This document shows positions 1-9,401 of a DNA stretch of 64,000 nucleotides, in pieces. The notes under the pieces were generated by a model that saw nothing but the letters and a program-made list of their open reading frames with translations, made no database searches and was not told the origin of the DNA. Both the position numbers and the translations under genes were made by a program. The DNA is from Planctomycetota bacterium. Lineage in GTDB: Bacteria; Planctomycetota; UBA1135; GCA-002686595. The stretch spans positions 1 to 64,000 of the forward strand of contig NYUD01000064.1 in the NCBI GenBank assembly GCA_002683825.1. The letters run 5' to 3'. The stretch's first letter is position 1, and the number at the start of each line of letters is the position of its first letter.

Positions 1-534
1 GAGAATGACCTGGAAGCATACGTACAGAGCGCCCTCACCGCTCAGATCCACCCGGATCGACGGCGCCTGGACGTCCGACCCCGGGGTCGGGGAAATGAAG
101 CGCAAGCAACGTGTCGAACGCTCCTGGATTTCGATTTCGCCGAGTTCGGCGTCCTCGATCCCCACGAAAACGATGTTGTTGGCCGTCGAGTCGGGATCGA
201 AGAGCTCTTCAACACCCGCCCGTTCGTCGAAGTACTGCAACATGATGACCGCCGATTCGTTCGGCGGATCCATCATGACCTGGTTCGTACCGAGGATCCC
301 AAGGCCGCTGACTTCCCAGCCCTCCGGACGCTCGTCGAAGGGAAGCGCCTTTTCTACGATGGGCCAGACCATCTCCGGATCTTTCGCCTGCTTGAAGGCG
401 CCCATCACCCAAAAGGAGCCCGCCGCGACGAGGATCAGGGTCACGAGGCAACCGCCTCCACAACCGATCCAGACCCAATTGGGGATCCCGCCTTTCTTCG
501 GCGGGGCTTCCTCCGGCCATTCCATTTCGCTCAT
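1..534 (-). CDS. Uncharacterised single-pass membrane protein (3' end outside window)
   Basis: The reading frame is open from an ATG at 534 to the left edge (178 codons), so the C-terminus is missing. The N-terminus is short, acidic and proline-rich. It is followed by a hydrophobic segment at about residues 22-42 (GGGCLVTLILVAAGSFWVMG), which looks like a signal anchor. The rest reads as a soluble domain with no motif I recognise. The start lies 16 bp downstream of the 3-hydroxyacyl-CoA dehydrogenase stop, so it is probably the last visible gene of that operon. No function is assigned. Confidence 0.6.
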   Translation of the reverse strand, partial: MSEMEWPEEAPPKKGGIPNWVWIGCGGGCLVTLILVAAGSFWVMGAFKQAKDPEMVWPIVEKALPFDERPEGWEVSGLGILGTNQVMMDPPNESAVIMLQYFDERAGVEELFDPDSTANNIVFVGIEDAELGEIEIQERSTRCLRFISPTPGSDVQAPSIRVDLSGEGALYVCFQVIL

Positions 535-550
535 AACTTTCTTCCCAGGT

Positions 551-1411
551 CTAGGTCCAATCGTAGAAACCCCGGCCGCTCTTCTTGCCCAGTTCCCCGC
601 GCTCGACCTTTTCGCGCAGGAGCCGCGGAGCTGAAAACCGACCTCCCAGTGTAGCTTCGAGGACCTCGGAAATCGCCAGACGCACGTCCAGTCCGACGAG
701 GTCGGTCAGGCGCAAGGGCCCCATGGGAAAGCCGTAGCCCAGGGTCATCGCTTTGTCGATGTCTTCCGCCGAAGCCACGTTGTCCTCCACCATGCGGATC
801 GCTTCCAGCCCGATCGCCAGGCCCAGGCGGGAGGAAGCGAATCCGGGGGCGTCATTGACCCGGATGGGGTCCTTGCCCAGGCGCCGCGAGAGGTCCAACG
901 CACAGGTGGCCGCCTCCTCGGAGGTTCCCTCCCAGCACACCACCTCCACGAGCTTCATGATGTGTACCGGATTGAAGAAGTGCATGCCGCAAACCCGCTC
1001 GGGGTGAGCGGCGGCCCCGGCGATCTCGGTAATCGGCAGAGAGGAGGTGTTCGTCGCCAGAAGAACCTCCGCGGGAAGCTCGCCGAGCCGGGCAAACAAC
1101 TCTTGCTTGAGATCGAGCCTCTCGGGCACGGCTTCGAACACGACGCTCGCCCCGGCGACCGCCGCGTCCAGATCTCCGGTCATCTTCATGCGCTCGAGCG
1201 CACCCTCGCGATCCGCAGCGTCGACCTTGCCGCGTTCGACGCCCTTGTCGAGGTTCTTCTTGACGCTGACACGCGCCTTCTCGAGGCCCTCGGGCACAAC
1301 GTCGTAGAGACTCGTCTCGATCCCGGCCAGGCACATGACCTGGGCGATCCCATGCCCCATGGTGCCGGCCCCCAGAACCGCTGCTTTTTGAATGTCTTGC
1401 GCCTTTTTCAT
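551..1411 (-). CDS. 3-hydroxybutyryl-CoA / 3-hydroxyacyl-CoA dehydrogenase
   Basis: This 286-residue protein has the usual length of single-domain 3-hydroxyacyl-CoA dehydrogenases, which oxidise (S)-3-hydroxyacyl-CoA with NAD(P). The N-terminal Rossmann fold carries GAGTMGHGIAQ at about residues 15-25. The catalytic-histidine segment GMHFFNPVHIMKLVEVV is intact near residue 145, and the C-terminal helical domain ends with the family-typical GKKSGRGFYDW. It follows the MDR oxidoreductase with a 37-bp gap and lies in one operon with an enoyl-CoA hydratase, so fatty-acid or butyrate-type CoA metabolism is likely. The exact substrate and cofactor cannot be read from sequence. Confidence 0.93.
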   Translation of the reverse strand: MKKAQDIQKAAVLGAGTMGHGIAQVMCLAGIETSLYDVVPEGLEKARVSVKKNLDKGVERGKVDAADREGALERMKMTGDLDAAVAGASVVFEAVPERLDLKQELFARLGELPAEVLLATNTSSLPITEIAGAAAHPERVCGMHFFNPVHIMKLVEVVCWEGTSEEAATCALDLSRRLGKDPIRVNDAPGFASSRLGLAIGLEAIRMVEDNVASAEDIDKAMTLGYGFPMGPLRLTDLVGLDVRLAISEVLEATLGGRFSAPRLLREKVERGELGKKSGRGFYDWT

Positions 1412-1448
1412 CGTTCTTCAGTCCTTCCGCTGTCGAGGTGAACGCAGA

Positions 1449-2492
1449 TCATTTTCCAGGCAGGAGCACGATCTTTCCGACGACCGCGCGATCCTCGAGG
1501 AGTCGGTGGGCCTCCTGGACCTCCGACAGAGCCATGACGCGATCGACGACGGGCCGGTAGGCTCCGGCGGCAAGCTTGGCGAAGATCTCGGGAAAGGCGG
1601 TCCGCGGTCCCATGGTCGCACCCAGGATCGATTGGTTCTTGATGAACAGGTGCGGCAGCGCGACCTGAACCATCGGGCCGGTCGTCCCGCCGCAGGTCAC
1701 CAGCCGCCCGCCGCGAGCGAGCACCCCCATCGATGTCTTCCAGGTCGCCGGCCCGACGTGCTCGAAAACGACATCGACTCCGCGCCGCTCGCTCCAGCGC
1801 TTGACCTCCTGGCCCCAACCTTCCTGGCAGTGGTCGAGGACCTCTTCGGCTCCCAGCTCGGCAGCCAAGCGCCGCTTCTCTTCGCTTCCCGCCGTGGCGA
1901 TGACCCGCGCTCCACGCTCCTTTGCAATTTGAATCGCAGCCGAGCCCACGCCGCTCGCCCCTCCCAGGACCAGAACGGTTTCGCCGGCCTGAAGCCTGGC
2001 ACGCGTGACGAGCATCCCGTAGGCCGTGACGAACACCAAGGGAACGGAGGCCGCCTGTACGGGGTCGACGCCCTCCGGGAGGGGCAGCAGGTAGCGCGTC
2101 TCGACCGCGACGTACTCGCGGTCGAGTCCATCGCAGTGTTCGCCCCGAATCCCGTAGTCCGGGGCGAGATGGTCCATCCCGCACTCATCTTCGGGCGACT
2201 TCCCCGAACTCATGCCCGGTTCGATGACGACCCGGGTGCCTGGCGCGGGTCCGTTGGTGTCCGGCCCCAGGGCGACGACTTCTCCCGTGCCGTCGCTCCC
2301 CGGGATGCGGGGAAAGGGGATCTTCACTCCCGGCATCCCACGCCGCACCCACAGGTCGAGATGATTGACGGAAACGCCAAGCACGCGCACGAGCGCCTCC
2401 CCCGGACCGGGTTCGGGGCGCTCGATCTCCTCGACCTTCAAGACCTCGGGGCCACCGTGAGCGTGCATGTGGACGACTTGCATCGTGCTCAT
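1449..2492 (-). CDS. MDR-family NAD(P)-dependent oxidoreductase (quinone reductase-like)
   Basis: This is a 347-residue medium-chain dehydrogenase/reductase. The N-terminal GroES-like part contains HAHGGPEVLKVEEIERP and GSDGTGEVVALG. The nucleotide-binding part has LGGASGVGSAAIQIAKERGA near residues 170-190. The four-cysteine cluster of structural-zinc alcohol dehydrogenases is absent, which fits the quinone/enoyl reductase branch. I chose the ATG at 2492 because it lies only 4 bp after the enoyl-CoA hydratase stop and the homologous region begins there. A second ATG at 2483 is possible. The operon context suggests an enoyl-CoA or quinone-type reduction, which is inference. Confidence 0.85.
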   Translation of the reverse strand: MSTMQVVHMHAHGGPEVLKVEEIERPEPGPGEALVRVLGVSVNHLDLWVRRGMPGVKIPFPRIPGSDGTGEVVALGPDTNGPAPGTRVVIEPGMSSGKSPEDECGMDHLAPDYGIRGEHCDGLDREYVAVETRYLLPLPEGVDPVQAASVPLVFVTAYGMLVTRARLQAGETVLVLGGASGVGSAAIQIAKERGARVIATAGSEEKRRLAAELGAEEVLDHCQEGWGQEVKRWSERRGVDVVFEHVGPATWKTSMGVLARGGRLVTCGGTTGPMVQVALPHLFIKNQSILGATMGPRTAFPEIFAKLAAGAYRPVVDRVMALSEVQEAHRLLEDRAVVGKIVLLPGK

Positions 2493-2496
2493 CGAT

Positions 2497-3327
2497 TCAA
2501 CGTCCTTCGAATTGCGCCTCGCGCTTTTCGACGAAGGCCGCGATGCCCTCTTTGGCGTCGTGAGAAGCGAACAACTTGGCCTGAAGTTCACGCTCCAGGG
2601 CAAGGCCGATTTCCAGCGGAACCTCGAGCCCCGTCTGCACGGCGCGCTTGATGTTGCCGACACCCATCGCTGCTCTCTTCGGTGCACAGAACGAACGGGC
2701 GTAGTCCAGCACCTCTTCCAGAAAGGCGGCGTCGTCCTCGGCCTCGACAACTCGATTGACGAGCCCCCATTTCTCCGCGGTCTCGTAGTCGAAGAGATCG
2801 CCCCGGGCCATCACCTCGATCGCCTTCGATTTACCGAGCACGCGAGCCAGGCGCTGCGTACCGCCCGTACCGGGCAAGACGCCCAGCGATATCTCCGGCA
2901 GGCCGCAGCGCCCCGACCCCTGGCGAGCGACCCGCAGATCGCAAGCCAGTGCGATCTCCAGGCCTCCGCCGACACAGTGTCCACCGAGTGCAGCGATGAC
3001 CAGCTTGGCCGTGTGTTCGAGGCGCAAGAGAGTCTCGTTCGCGTGCAGGCAGAAGGCGTACTTGAAGCTGGGCGTGACGTCGTTCAGCATCGATATGTCC
3101 GCGCCTGCGCAAAAGAATTTCTCGCCCTGCCCGGCCAGCACGATAACCTGCACCGCATCGTCGAAGCGCGCCTTGAGTATCGCCTCGTCGAGGTCGCGCA
3201 TCATCTCATAGGAGTAGCCGTTCGCCGGCGGGTTCGTCAGTCGGATCAGGGCCACGCCGCCCTCGACGGCGTAGCTGGCCTTGCCGTTCTGGCCGTCCTG
3301 AATCGCTTGGGGGTCCGAGAAGCTCAT
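2497..3327 (-). CDS. Enoyl-CoA hydratase/isomerase (crotonase) family protein
   Basis: This 276-residue crotonase-fold enzyme shows the CoA-binding segment FFCAGADISML near residues 71-81. It also has the second oxyanion-hole segment ALGGHCVGGGLEIALACDLR and the substrate-side motif GLPEISLGVLPGTGGTQRL, with Glu and Gly at the usual catalytic positions. Family members hydrate trans-2-enoyl-CoA in beta-oxidation, and some isomerise or cleave other acyl-CoAs. It is the first gene of the minus-strand operon, divergent from the amidase gene across 73 bp that should hold both promoters. Confidence 0.92.
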   Translation of the reverse strand: MSFSDPQAIQDGQNGKASYAVEGGVALIRLTNPPANGYSYEMMRDLDEAILKARFDDAVQVIVLAGQGEKFFCAGADISMLNDVTPSFKYAFCLHANETLLRLEHTAKLVIAALGGHCVGGGLEIALACDLRVARQGSGRCGLPEISLGVLPGTGGTQRLARVLGKSKAIEVMARGDLFDYETAEKWGLVNRVVEAEDDAAFLEEVLDYARSFCAPKRAAMGVGNIKRAVQTGLEVPLEIGLALERELQAKLFASHDAKEGIAAFVEKREAQFEGR

Positions 3328-3400
3328 GGTGGGAATCCGTCGGGAAAAGGGCGGGTGTTCTAACAGAATCGCAGCTGCAGGTCGCTGCTAGGATGTCGCC

Positions 3401-5038
3401 ATGCTGAGCACCCTCCTCCTGAGCCTCTTCACAAGCGCCGCACTCCAGTATTCCGACGGCGAGGAGTTCGGACCGTTCGAGATCGGCATCGCCGCCGAAG
3501 TCCTCGGGCTCGAGTTCACCGAATCCGAACTCGAGTTGATGTTCTCGGATGTGGCCGAGCGGCTGGCGGAGTTCGAACGACTGCGTGCCATCCCCCTCGA
3601 AAACGGGGTGTGGCCCGCGCTGGTGTTCCAACCCCGGCCAAGCGCTCCGCTACGCCCTGCCCGCAAGCTTCCCAAGCCGATTCCAGCCGCCGCAGCGCCC
3701 CTGGTGCGGCCGGACGATCTCGAGGAGCTCGCCTTCGCGAGCATCGACGAGCTCTCCCAGCTCCTGCTCACCCGCCAGGTCAGCTGCCTCGAGCTCACCG
3801 AGATGTTTCTGGCGCGCCTCGAACGGCTCGATGAGAAGCTCCTGTGCGTCATCACGCTGACCCCTGAGCGGGCACTCGAACAGGCGCGCGCACGGGACCG
3901 GGAGCTGGACGCTACGCCCCGTCAGTGGCGCGGGCCCCTGCACGGGATTCCTTGGGTGGCGAAGGACCTGCTCGCGGTGAAGGGTTATCCCACGACCTGG
4001 GGCGCGAGACCCTATGAGCACCAGACACTCGAATTCGACGCCGCGGTCGTCGAGCGTCTGGATGAAGCCGGTGCGGTGTTGATCGCCAAGACAACCCTGG
4101 GCGCCCTGGCCTGGGGCGATGTGTGGTTCGGCGGAACGACGCGCAATCCTTGGAACCTCGAAGAGGGCTCCAGCGGTTCCTCCGCCGGCCCGGCCGCGGC
4201 CGTCGCAGCCGGCTGCGCACCCTTCGCGATCGGTTCCGAGACCCTGGGGTCGATCGTCTCGCCTTCGGACCGCTGCGGCAACTCCTCCCTGCGCCCGAGC
4301 TTCGGCCGCGTCAGCCGCCACGGCGCCATGGCCCTCGCGTGGTCGATGGACAAGCTTGGACCCCTCTGCCGCTCCGCGCTGGATGCGGGCCGGGTCTTCG
4401 AGGCGATCGCCGGGCGCGATGTGCGCGATCCTGCGACCCGCGACGCCGCGTTTTCCGTGAACGCCACCTCCGGAATCGAAGGATGGAAGATCGGCGTGCC
4501 ACGCGGCGCCTTCGAAGGGACACGAGGCGAGCCGTTTCGGACCGTGCTCGCGGAACTCGAGGGTCTGGGCGCCGAGCTCGTCCCCCTGAAGTTGCCCGAC
4601 TATCCCGTCGCCGAGATGATGATCATCCTGACGGCCGAGGCGGGCGCCGCTTTCGACGATTTCACGCGCGCCGATAGGGACGACGAGCTGGTCCGTCAAG
4701 TCCGACAAGCGTGGCCCAACGTCCTGCGCCACGCGAAGCTCATCCCGGCGGTCGATTACATCCGCGCGAATCGCCTGCGCACGCTCCTGATCGCCGAATT
4801 CGATGCCGCCATCGAAGGCCTGCACGCCCTCGTGCATCCGAGCTTTTCTGCAAACGTGCTGGAGACGACCAACCTGACCGGCCACCCCACCCTCGTCGCC
4901 CCCTGCGGTTTCAACGAGGATGGAACGCCCTACAGCATTTCGTTCACCGGCCAGCTGGACGGAGAGACCCATCTGATTGCCCTCGCAGCCGCCTGGCAAG
5001 ACGCGACCGAATATCACCGGCGCCACCCTTCTTTCTAG
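3401..5038 (+). CDS. Amidase signature family hydrolase with N-terminal extension, probably exported
   Basis: The 545-residue protein begins with a short hydrophobic leader (MLSTLLLSLFTSAALQ). A region of about 85 residues follows and contains EVLGLEFTESELELMF, as in exported amidases of marine bacteria. The amidase-signature domain runs from about residue 105. The Ser-cisSer-Lys triad is recognisable: Lys188 in PWVAKDLLAVKG, the serine-rich EEGSSGSSAGPAAAVAAG at 254-271, and Ser284 in GSETLGSIVSPSD. The family hydrolyses amide bonds and includes GatA, but no GatB/C partner is nearby. The substrate is unknown. It converges with the hydrate epimerase gene. Confidence 0.9.
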   Translation: MLSTLLLSLFTSAALQYSDGEEFGPFEIGIAAEVLGLEFTESELELMFSDVAERLAEFERLRAIPLENGVWPALVFQPRPSAPLRPARKLPKPIPAAAAPLVRPDDLEELAFASIDELSQLLLTRQVSCLELTEMFLARLERLDEKLLCVITLTPERALEQARARDRELDATPRQWRGPLHGIPWVAKDLLAVKGYPTTWGARPYEHQTLEFDAAVVERLDEAGAVLIAKTTLGALAWGDVWFGGTTRNPWNLEEGSSGSSAGPAAAVAAGCAPFAIGSETLGSIVSPSDRCGNSSLRPSFGRVSRHGAMALAWSMDKLGPLCRSALDAGRVFEAIAGRDVRDPATRDAAFSVNATSGIEGWKIGVPRGAFEGTRGEPFRTVLAELEGLGAELVPLKLPDYPVAEMMIILTAEAGAAFDDFTRADRDDELVRQVRQAWPNVLRHAKLIPAVDYIRANRLRTLLIAEFDAAIEGLHALVHPSFSANVLETTNLTGHPTLVAPCGFNEDGTPYSISFTGQLDGETHLIALAAAWQDATEYHRRHPSF

Positions 5039-5105
5039 CGCCGCAAAGCTTCGCCGAGGCTCGCCTATGGTGGCAGGGCGAGACCCGGGACCGAGCTTCC
5101 TGGCC

Positions 5106-5129
5106 GGCTTCTCCGGAGACCGAGAAGCC
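5106..5129. terminator. Possible bidirectional terminator hairpin
   Basis: GGCTTCTC and GAGAAGCC form an 8-bp stem around an 8-nt spacer, between the convergent amidase and hydrate epimerase genes. It overlaps the last base of the epimerase stop codon. No clear T-run follows, so this is only a candidate. Confidence 0.3.
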
Positions 5130-5800
5130 TAGTCGTACAGGAAACGGGGAATGCCGATCTCCGCCAGCACGATCTCGCCGCAGTGTTCGGGTCCCTCCCC
5201 CCGCGTGAATCCCGGTTTCGGTGCCACGAAGGTCACGGTCACCGTCGCCCGTACGGCCTCGCCCAGTACCTCTCCCGTATCCGCCTCCAGGCCACTGGGG
5301 AGATCCACGGCGAGCACCGCAGATCCACAGGCGTTCACGCATCGGATCGTTGCGCCCCAGGGCTCTTGCAATTCGCGCGTCAGCCCCGTGCCGAACAGAG
5401 CGTCGACGACCCCGCCGGCTTGCGCCAGGGGCTCGCGCAAGTAGGCGACGGCGTCCGCCGGCGCAACCAGCTCGAGCTCGCGGCCCAGGGCGCGCCACAG
5501 CCTCGCGTTGGTGCGCACATCTTCGCTACAGCGCTCCAGCCGTTCTTCATCACCGATAAAAATCGCCCGCGCCTCGCACCCGCGATTCCACAACGTGCGG
5601 GCGATGACCAAACCGTCGCCACCGTTGTTCCCGGGACCGCAGAGACAAAGCACCGCCCCCCCATCGAATCGCCTCTGCGCCTCGTCCGCGCAGGCACGAC
5701 CGGCGTTTTCCATCAGCAGCAGCGAAGGCACTCCCACCTCTTCGATCGCGCGTCGGTCGAGTTCGCGCACGGCTTCACGGGAGAGCGGGGGACGATCCAT
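5129..5800 (-). CDS. nnrE: NAD(P)H-hydrate epimerase (YjeF N-terminal domain)
   Basis: This 223-residue stand-alone YjeF_N domain epimerises R- and S-NAD(P)HX, repairing damaged nicotinamide cofactors. The motif CGPGNNGGDGLVIARTL (about residues 54-70) and the downstream VDALFGTGLTRE and AVDLPSGLEADTG segments are diagnostic. The C-terminal ADP-dependent dehydratase domain found in many bacterial fusions is absent here. I chose the ATG at 5800 (MDRPPLSREAVRELDRRA) because it begins the conserved N-terminal helix. The reading frame continues upstream, but that part is antisense-type noise over the HEAT-VWA gene. Confidence 0.93.
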   Translation of the reverse strand: MDRPPLSREAVRELDRRAIEEVGVPSLLLMENAGRACADEAQRRFDGGAVLCLCGPGNNGGDGLVIARTLWNRGCEARAIFIGDEERLERCSEDVRTNARLWRALGRELELVAPADAVAYLREPLAQAGGVVDALFGTGLTRELQEPWGATIRCVNACGSAVLAVDLPSGLEADTGEVLGEAVRATVTVTFVAPKPGFTRGEGPEHCGEIVLAEIGIPRFLYD

Positions 5801-5844
5801 GGGCCCATCCTCGCCCCAGGAGGCGGCCGACTGCAAGGCGTCCC

Positions 5845-7407
5845 TCAAAGCTCGATAGACAGCAGATGCCCTCCGGAGCCTCGAGCCAGCTTTCCCCAGA
5901 ACCCCTGCAGGCGCCGCGAGGCGTCCACCAGGACCAGATCGAAGGCCACGGCCCGGGTCGCGTTCTGCAACAACAACAGGGGTACGATCAACTCGAGCCG
6001 ATGCCGCCGGCCACCGGTGGGTGCTCCATCGCTCAAGAGAATGATCGTGTCGGTCTCGGGGTCCTGTAGCGCCAGCTGGATCGCGTCCCAGATGTTGCCA
6101 CTGCCGCTCTCCCTGAGGCCTTCGAAGAACCGCAGCGCCGAGGCGACGTTGCGCGGCCGGGCCTCCACCAGCTGTTCCTTCCAGGGGATCGGTTTCCCGG
6201 TGAAAGGAATCAGGTTGAAGCGGGCGTCCTCGGGCAGACGGTGCAGGGCCTCCCGCAAGCGTTCGTCCACCTTTTCCTTCTTGCTCTTGCCATCGGCGCG
6301 CTCCTGCCATATCGAACCGGAGAGATCGATCAGGATCGTCAATCGATTCGACAGGATCGGCAGGCCCGCAAAGGTGGCGGACCTGTCGCCGGGGCCGGCC
6401 CGGATCCCGAGAAGAGGCACGGATCGCCCGCTCCAGTCCACGGGAAGCTTCTTCAACCAGTCCCGCCAGGGGCGCGGGTCTCGGCCGTGCTTGGTCCCCG
6501 AAAGCCCGCGCAAGAGCTGGACGATGCGCCAGCGCAGGCGCGGGTTGGGCTCCTGGGTCAAGCGCTCGACCAACAGGGAGACGGTGGCCGGCCGACCGAT
6601 GCGGGCCGCCGCCTCGATGGCCCGCGTGCGTACGGCCCGTGATGGATCCTCGACCAGATCCACGAGCGCGACCGCCGCGGCGTCGGCCGTCGCCTTTCCG
6701 TAGACGGAAACCAGGAGCGAGGCTGCCATCGCACGCACGGCGGGCTCTCGGGCCCGGACCGCACGGCGCAGCGTGTCGAAGCCCTCCTCCCCCACCAGGC
6801 CCATCCAGACTCCCAGGGCCTGGGCCCGAATGTGAGGATCGCGGTCCGCCTGGCTGCGCTTCTTGACGCCCCTGCACACCCGATCCAGATCTCCACTGCT
6901 CAGACCGTCCGCCCGGGCGATTCGTGCCAGTGCTTGCAAGGTCGCCGATCGCACCTCCACCTCGCGGTCATCGAGCTGGCCCAGGAGCGATCGAAGTTCT
7001 TCGGAACGACCGAGGCGACCCAGGACTTCCGTCACGCGCTTGCGGATCCACGGGTCCTTCGACTTCAGACCCGACCGTCGGGTCAGCCGGGCCACGAGCT
7101 GGGGGTCCTCGAGGCCCCCCAGAACCCACTGAGCGGTGTCCGCCACCTCGCCCCGTTCGTCGCCCAGGCCCTCGATGACCAGTTCCCACGCCTCCGGCGT
7201 TCCCAACCTCGCCAGGCCTTCGATGGCGCTCTTGCGGGTCCACTTGTCGCGTTCGCGCCAGCGGGACTTGAGTTCCTCGAAATCCTCGTCCGCAGCTCCC
7301 GGGAACGTCGAAGCCAGCCACAGGAAGAGGAAAAACCGGGCCGCACTTCGCAAGCAGCGAAGCCGACCCGGCAGGGAGAGAACAGGTGAGGAGCGGAAAC
7401 TTGCCAC
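5845..7407 (-). CDS. HEAT-repeat protein with C-terminal von Willebrand factor A domain, exported
   Basis: The 520-residue protein has a signal-peptide-like start (hydrophobic FFLFLWLASTFPGAA near residues 25-39). About 250 residues of HEAT/PBS-lyase-type helical repeats follow (for example WTRKSAIEGLARLGTPEAW and PHIRAQALGVWMGLVGEEG). From about residue 345 there is a VWA domain with the MIDAS motif ILIDLSGSI and later TIILLSDGAPTGG. HEAT repeats and VWA domains both mediate protein contacts, so a periplasmic scaffold role is plausible but not shown. The gene lies downstream of the M1 metallopeptidase with a 159-bp gap. Confidence 0.8.
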   Translation of the reverse strand: MASFRSSPVLSLPGRLRCLRSAARFFLFLWLASTFPGAADEDFEELKSRWRERDKWTRKSAIEGLARLGTPEAWELVIEGLGDERGEVADTAQWVLGGLEDPQLVARLTRRSGLKSKDPWIRKRVTEVLGRLGRSEELRSLLGQLDDREVEVRSATLQALARIARADGLSSGDLDRVCRGVKKRSQADRDPHIRAQALGVWMGLVGEEGFDTLRRAVRAREPAVRAMAASLLVSVYGKATADAAAVALVDLVEDPSRAVRTRAIEAAARIGRPATVSLLVERLTQEPNPRLRWRIVQLLRGLSGTKHGRDPRPWRDWLKKLPVDWSGRSVPLLGIRAGPGDRSATFAGLPILSNRLTILIDLSGSIWQERADGKSKKEKVDERLREALHRLPEDARFNLIPFTGKPIPWKEQLVEARPRNVASALRFFEGLRESGSGNIWDAIQLALQDPETDTIILLSDGAPTGGRRHRLELIVPLLLLQNATRAVAFDLVLVDASRRLQGFWGKLARGSGGHLLSIEL

Positions 7408-7566
7408 CGCCCCCTGGACTCACCGAGAGCCCCCGGGTTTCCGAAAAAGACCGAACCGCGAACTCGAGATCCTCTTCAGGCATCGGAGGCGGACACCCGG
7501 CCTCGCTCATGGAAGGCTCCGCCGCCGAGAACGGGCGTTCGTCCTTCCCCTGGAGGAAGAAGCGGG

Positions 7567-9270
7567 CTAGCGGACGGTTTCTTGTCCGGTTTCCCCCGAG
7601 TGTTCGACTTCGTGCTCCCCCAGCAAGCGCTCCAACCAGACCACCCGCAGGTCGGAGGGGGGTGCGGCGCAGGGAATCTGGAAAAGGTGCACGCCCGGTT
7701 CGACCCAGAAGCGAACCCGGCGGGTGCGGCGGTCGGTCCAGACGAGATCCAGGGGAACGTAGAAATCACCCCGCAGGTTTTCCACCTCGGCAAAGGTTCC
7801 CTCCTCGTTCGAGAAGAAACGAATGTTCAGGGCCGGGGTCCCCTCGCCGTAGAACCACTCCTTGAAGAAGCGCCTCCAATCGCGGCGCGTCTCGCGCTCC
7901 AACGCGGTGCGAAAATCCTCGGTGGTCGCGTTCCCGTAGCGAAACTCGGCCTGGAACGATTTCAGCGTACGCCACCAGGTGGGATCGTTGTCGATGTAGT
8001 GGCGCACGGTGTTCATCACGCACGCGCCCTTGCTGTAGATCAGCCCGGAGTACGCGTCGCTCGAATCGGGGTGGTCGCCGCGATACAAACGGCCCCGGTC
8101 GGCGGGGACCCGACGGCCCATTTCCTCGAAGAAACGATCCGCCGCTTCGCGTCCCTGCAGGGCCTCGACATAGACGCCCTCGGCGTAGGTCCCGAGCCCC
8201 TCGTGGATCCAGAAGTGGCCCCAGTGCTCGGCCGAGACCGCGTTGCCCCACCATTCGTGGGCCACCTCGTGCACGAGGATGTAGTCGAACCAGCGGTTGT
8301 ACTTCGCAAAGGGATCCTCGACCTCGTTCGCCTCGCACCAGGCGGGATAGCTCGAACCGTAGGCCACCGCCGTGGAGTGTTCCATGCCCCAGAAGCTCGT
8401 CTCCACGAGGGCGAACTTGGATTCGGGGAAGGGATAGGGTCCGAACGCTTCGGAGAAAACGCGCAGAAGCTCGGGGACCTGCTGAAACTGAATCAGCGCT
8501 TTCTTGACGCTTCCCGGAAGCACGTAGTACGAGTAGGAGACCGGCTCGTCGATCCCCACGAGCTTCAGCTCGTCTTCGACGACGACGTAGGGTCCCACGT
8601 TGAGCGTGACGGCGTAGGTCTCCAGGGGATAGTCGTGGCGCCAGCGATAGGTCTTCCACTTCCCCGACCCCCCTTCGAACCAATCGGGGCCCCCCTCGAC
8701 CACCTCGACGAGACGACCGTTGCTGACCGCGTAGAGATCGGCCGGGCAGGTGATCGCCATGGACACGCGCTCGGGCTTGTCCTCGGCGTGAAAGAAGCTG
8801 GCCTTGCACGGATACCAGTAGTGCGCTCCGATTCCCTGACAGGCGGTGCTGATCCAGGGCTTTCCGCCAGGAGATTTCTCCCAGTGGAAGCCGTCGAAGT
8901 CCCCCCCCTCGGGTTGTCCGCGGTAGTGGATGCGGACGGTGAAGGACTCCCCGCCGGGCACGGGCGAGGCGAGGTCGATTCGCAGGGCATGCTCGCGGTG
9001 CTGGAACGCAAGCTCGGTCCCGAGGGCATCGGTGACCCCGCACACCTCGTACGACGAGTGGAGGTCGACGACGCAGCGCTCCAGGCTCTCCGCCGTCACC
9101 GTTGCGACCAGGTCGACGAGGCCCTCGAGGGTCCGCGTCTCGGGCCGCACCGCGAGCTGCATGTCGTAGGCCTTCACGTCGTAGCTCGTCCGCAGATCCT
9201 CTGCGTGAGCCACGACGGACAGGGAAAGGACGAACAGCGTGGGCCAAAGCACGGGGCCGGGGGTCTTCAT
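7567..9270 (-). CDS. M1-family zinc metallopeptidase, secreted
   Basis: The 567-residue protein starts with a signal peptide (LWPTLFVLSLSVVAHA). The gluzincin motif HEVAHEWW is near residue 333, with the third zinc ligand Glu 18 residues on (FWIHEG). WGMEHSTAVAYGSS corresponds to the GAMEN-type substrate loop, in divergent form. The family removes N-terminal residues from peptides. At 567 residues it lacks the long C-terminal helical domain of full-size aminopeptidase N, which is common among exported bacterial M1 proteins. The substrate is unknown. Confidence 0.92.
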   Translation of the reverse strand: MKTPGPVLWPTLFVLSLSVVAHAEDLRTSYDVKAYDMQLAVRPETRTLEGLVDLVATVTAESLERCVVDLHSSYEVCGVTDALGTELAFQHREHALRIDLASPVPGGESFTVRIHYRGQPEGGDFDGFHWEKSPGGKPWISTACQGIGAHYWYPCKASFFHAEDKPERVSMAITCPADLYAVSNGRLVEVVEGGPDWFEGGSGKWKTYRWRHDYPLETYAVTLNVGPYVVVEDELKLVGIDEPVSYSYYVLPGSVKKALIQFQQVPELLRVFSEAFGPYPFPESKFALVETSFWGMEHSTAVAYGSSYPAWCEANEVEDPFAKYNRWFDYILVHEVAHEWWGNAVSAEHWGHFWIHEGLGTYAEGVYVEALQGREAADRFFEEMGRRVPADRGRLYRGDHPDSSDAYSGLIYSKGACVMNTVRHYIDNDPTWWRTLKSFQAEFRYGNATTEDFRTALERETRRDWRRFFKEWFYGEGTPALNIRFFSNEEGTFAEVENLRGDFYVPLDLVWTDRRTRRVRFWVEPGVHLFQIPCAAPPSDLRVVWLERLLGEHEVEHSGETGQETVR

Positions 9271-9401
9271 CCGCCCAGGGTACCTGCCCGGCGTCCCCGT
9301 GGAGAGTCACGTCGCCGGGAGAAAGGGCGCGTCAGGCATTTTCCCGAGCTTTGGCGAAGGGACAGGGACCGGACGTAGCGTGTCCCCGGCCGCAAGAGGC
9401 G

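Noticed and set aside
5-634. Long plus-strand reading frame of 209 codons
   Set aside because: It is antisense to the membrane protein and 3-hydroxyacyl-CoA dehydrogenase genes. Its Ser/Pro/Arg-rich translation has no family features.
5801-6877. Upstream extension of the hydrate epimerase frame
   Set aside because: The extra 359 codons are antisense-like Gly/Arg/Pro-rich noise overlapping the HEAT-VWA gene in another frame. Similarity begins at 5800.
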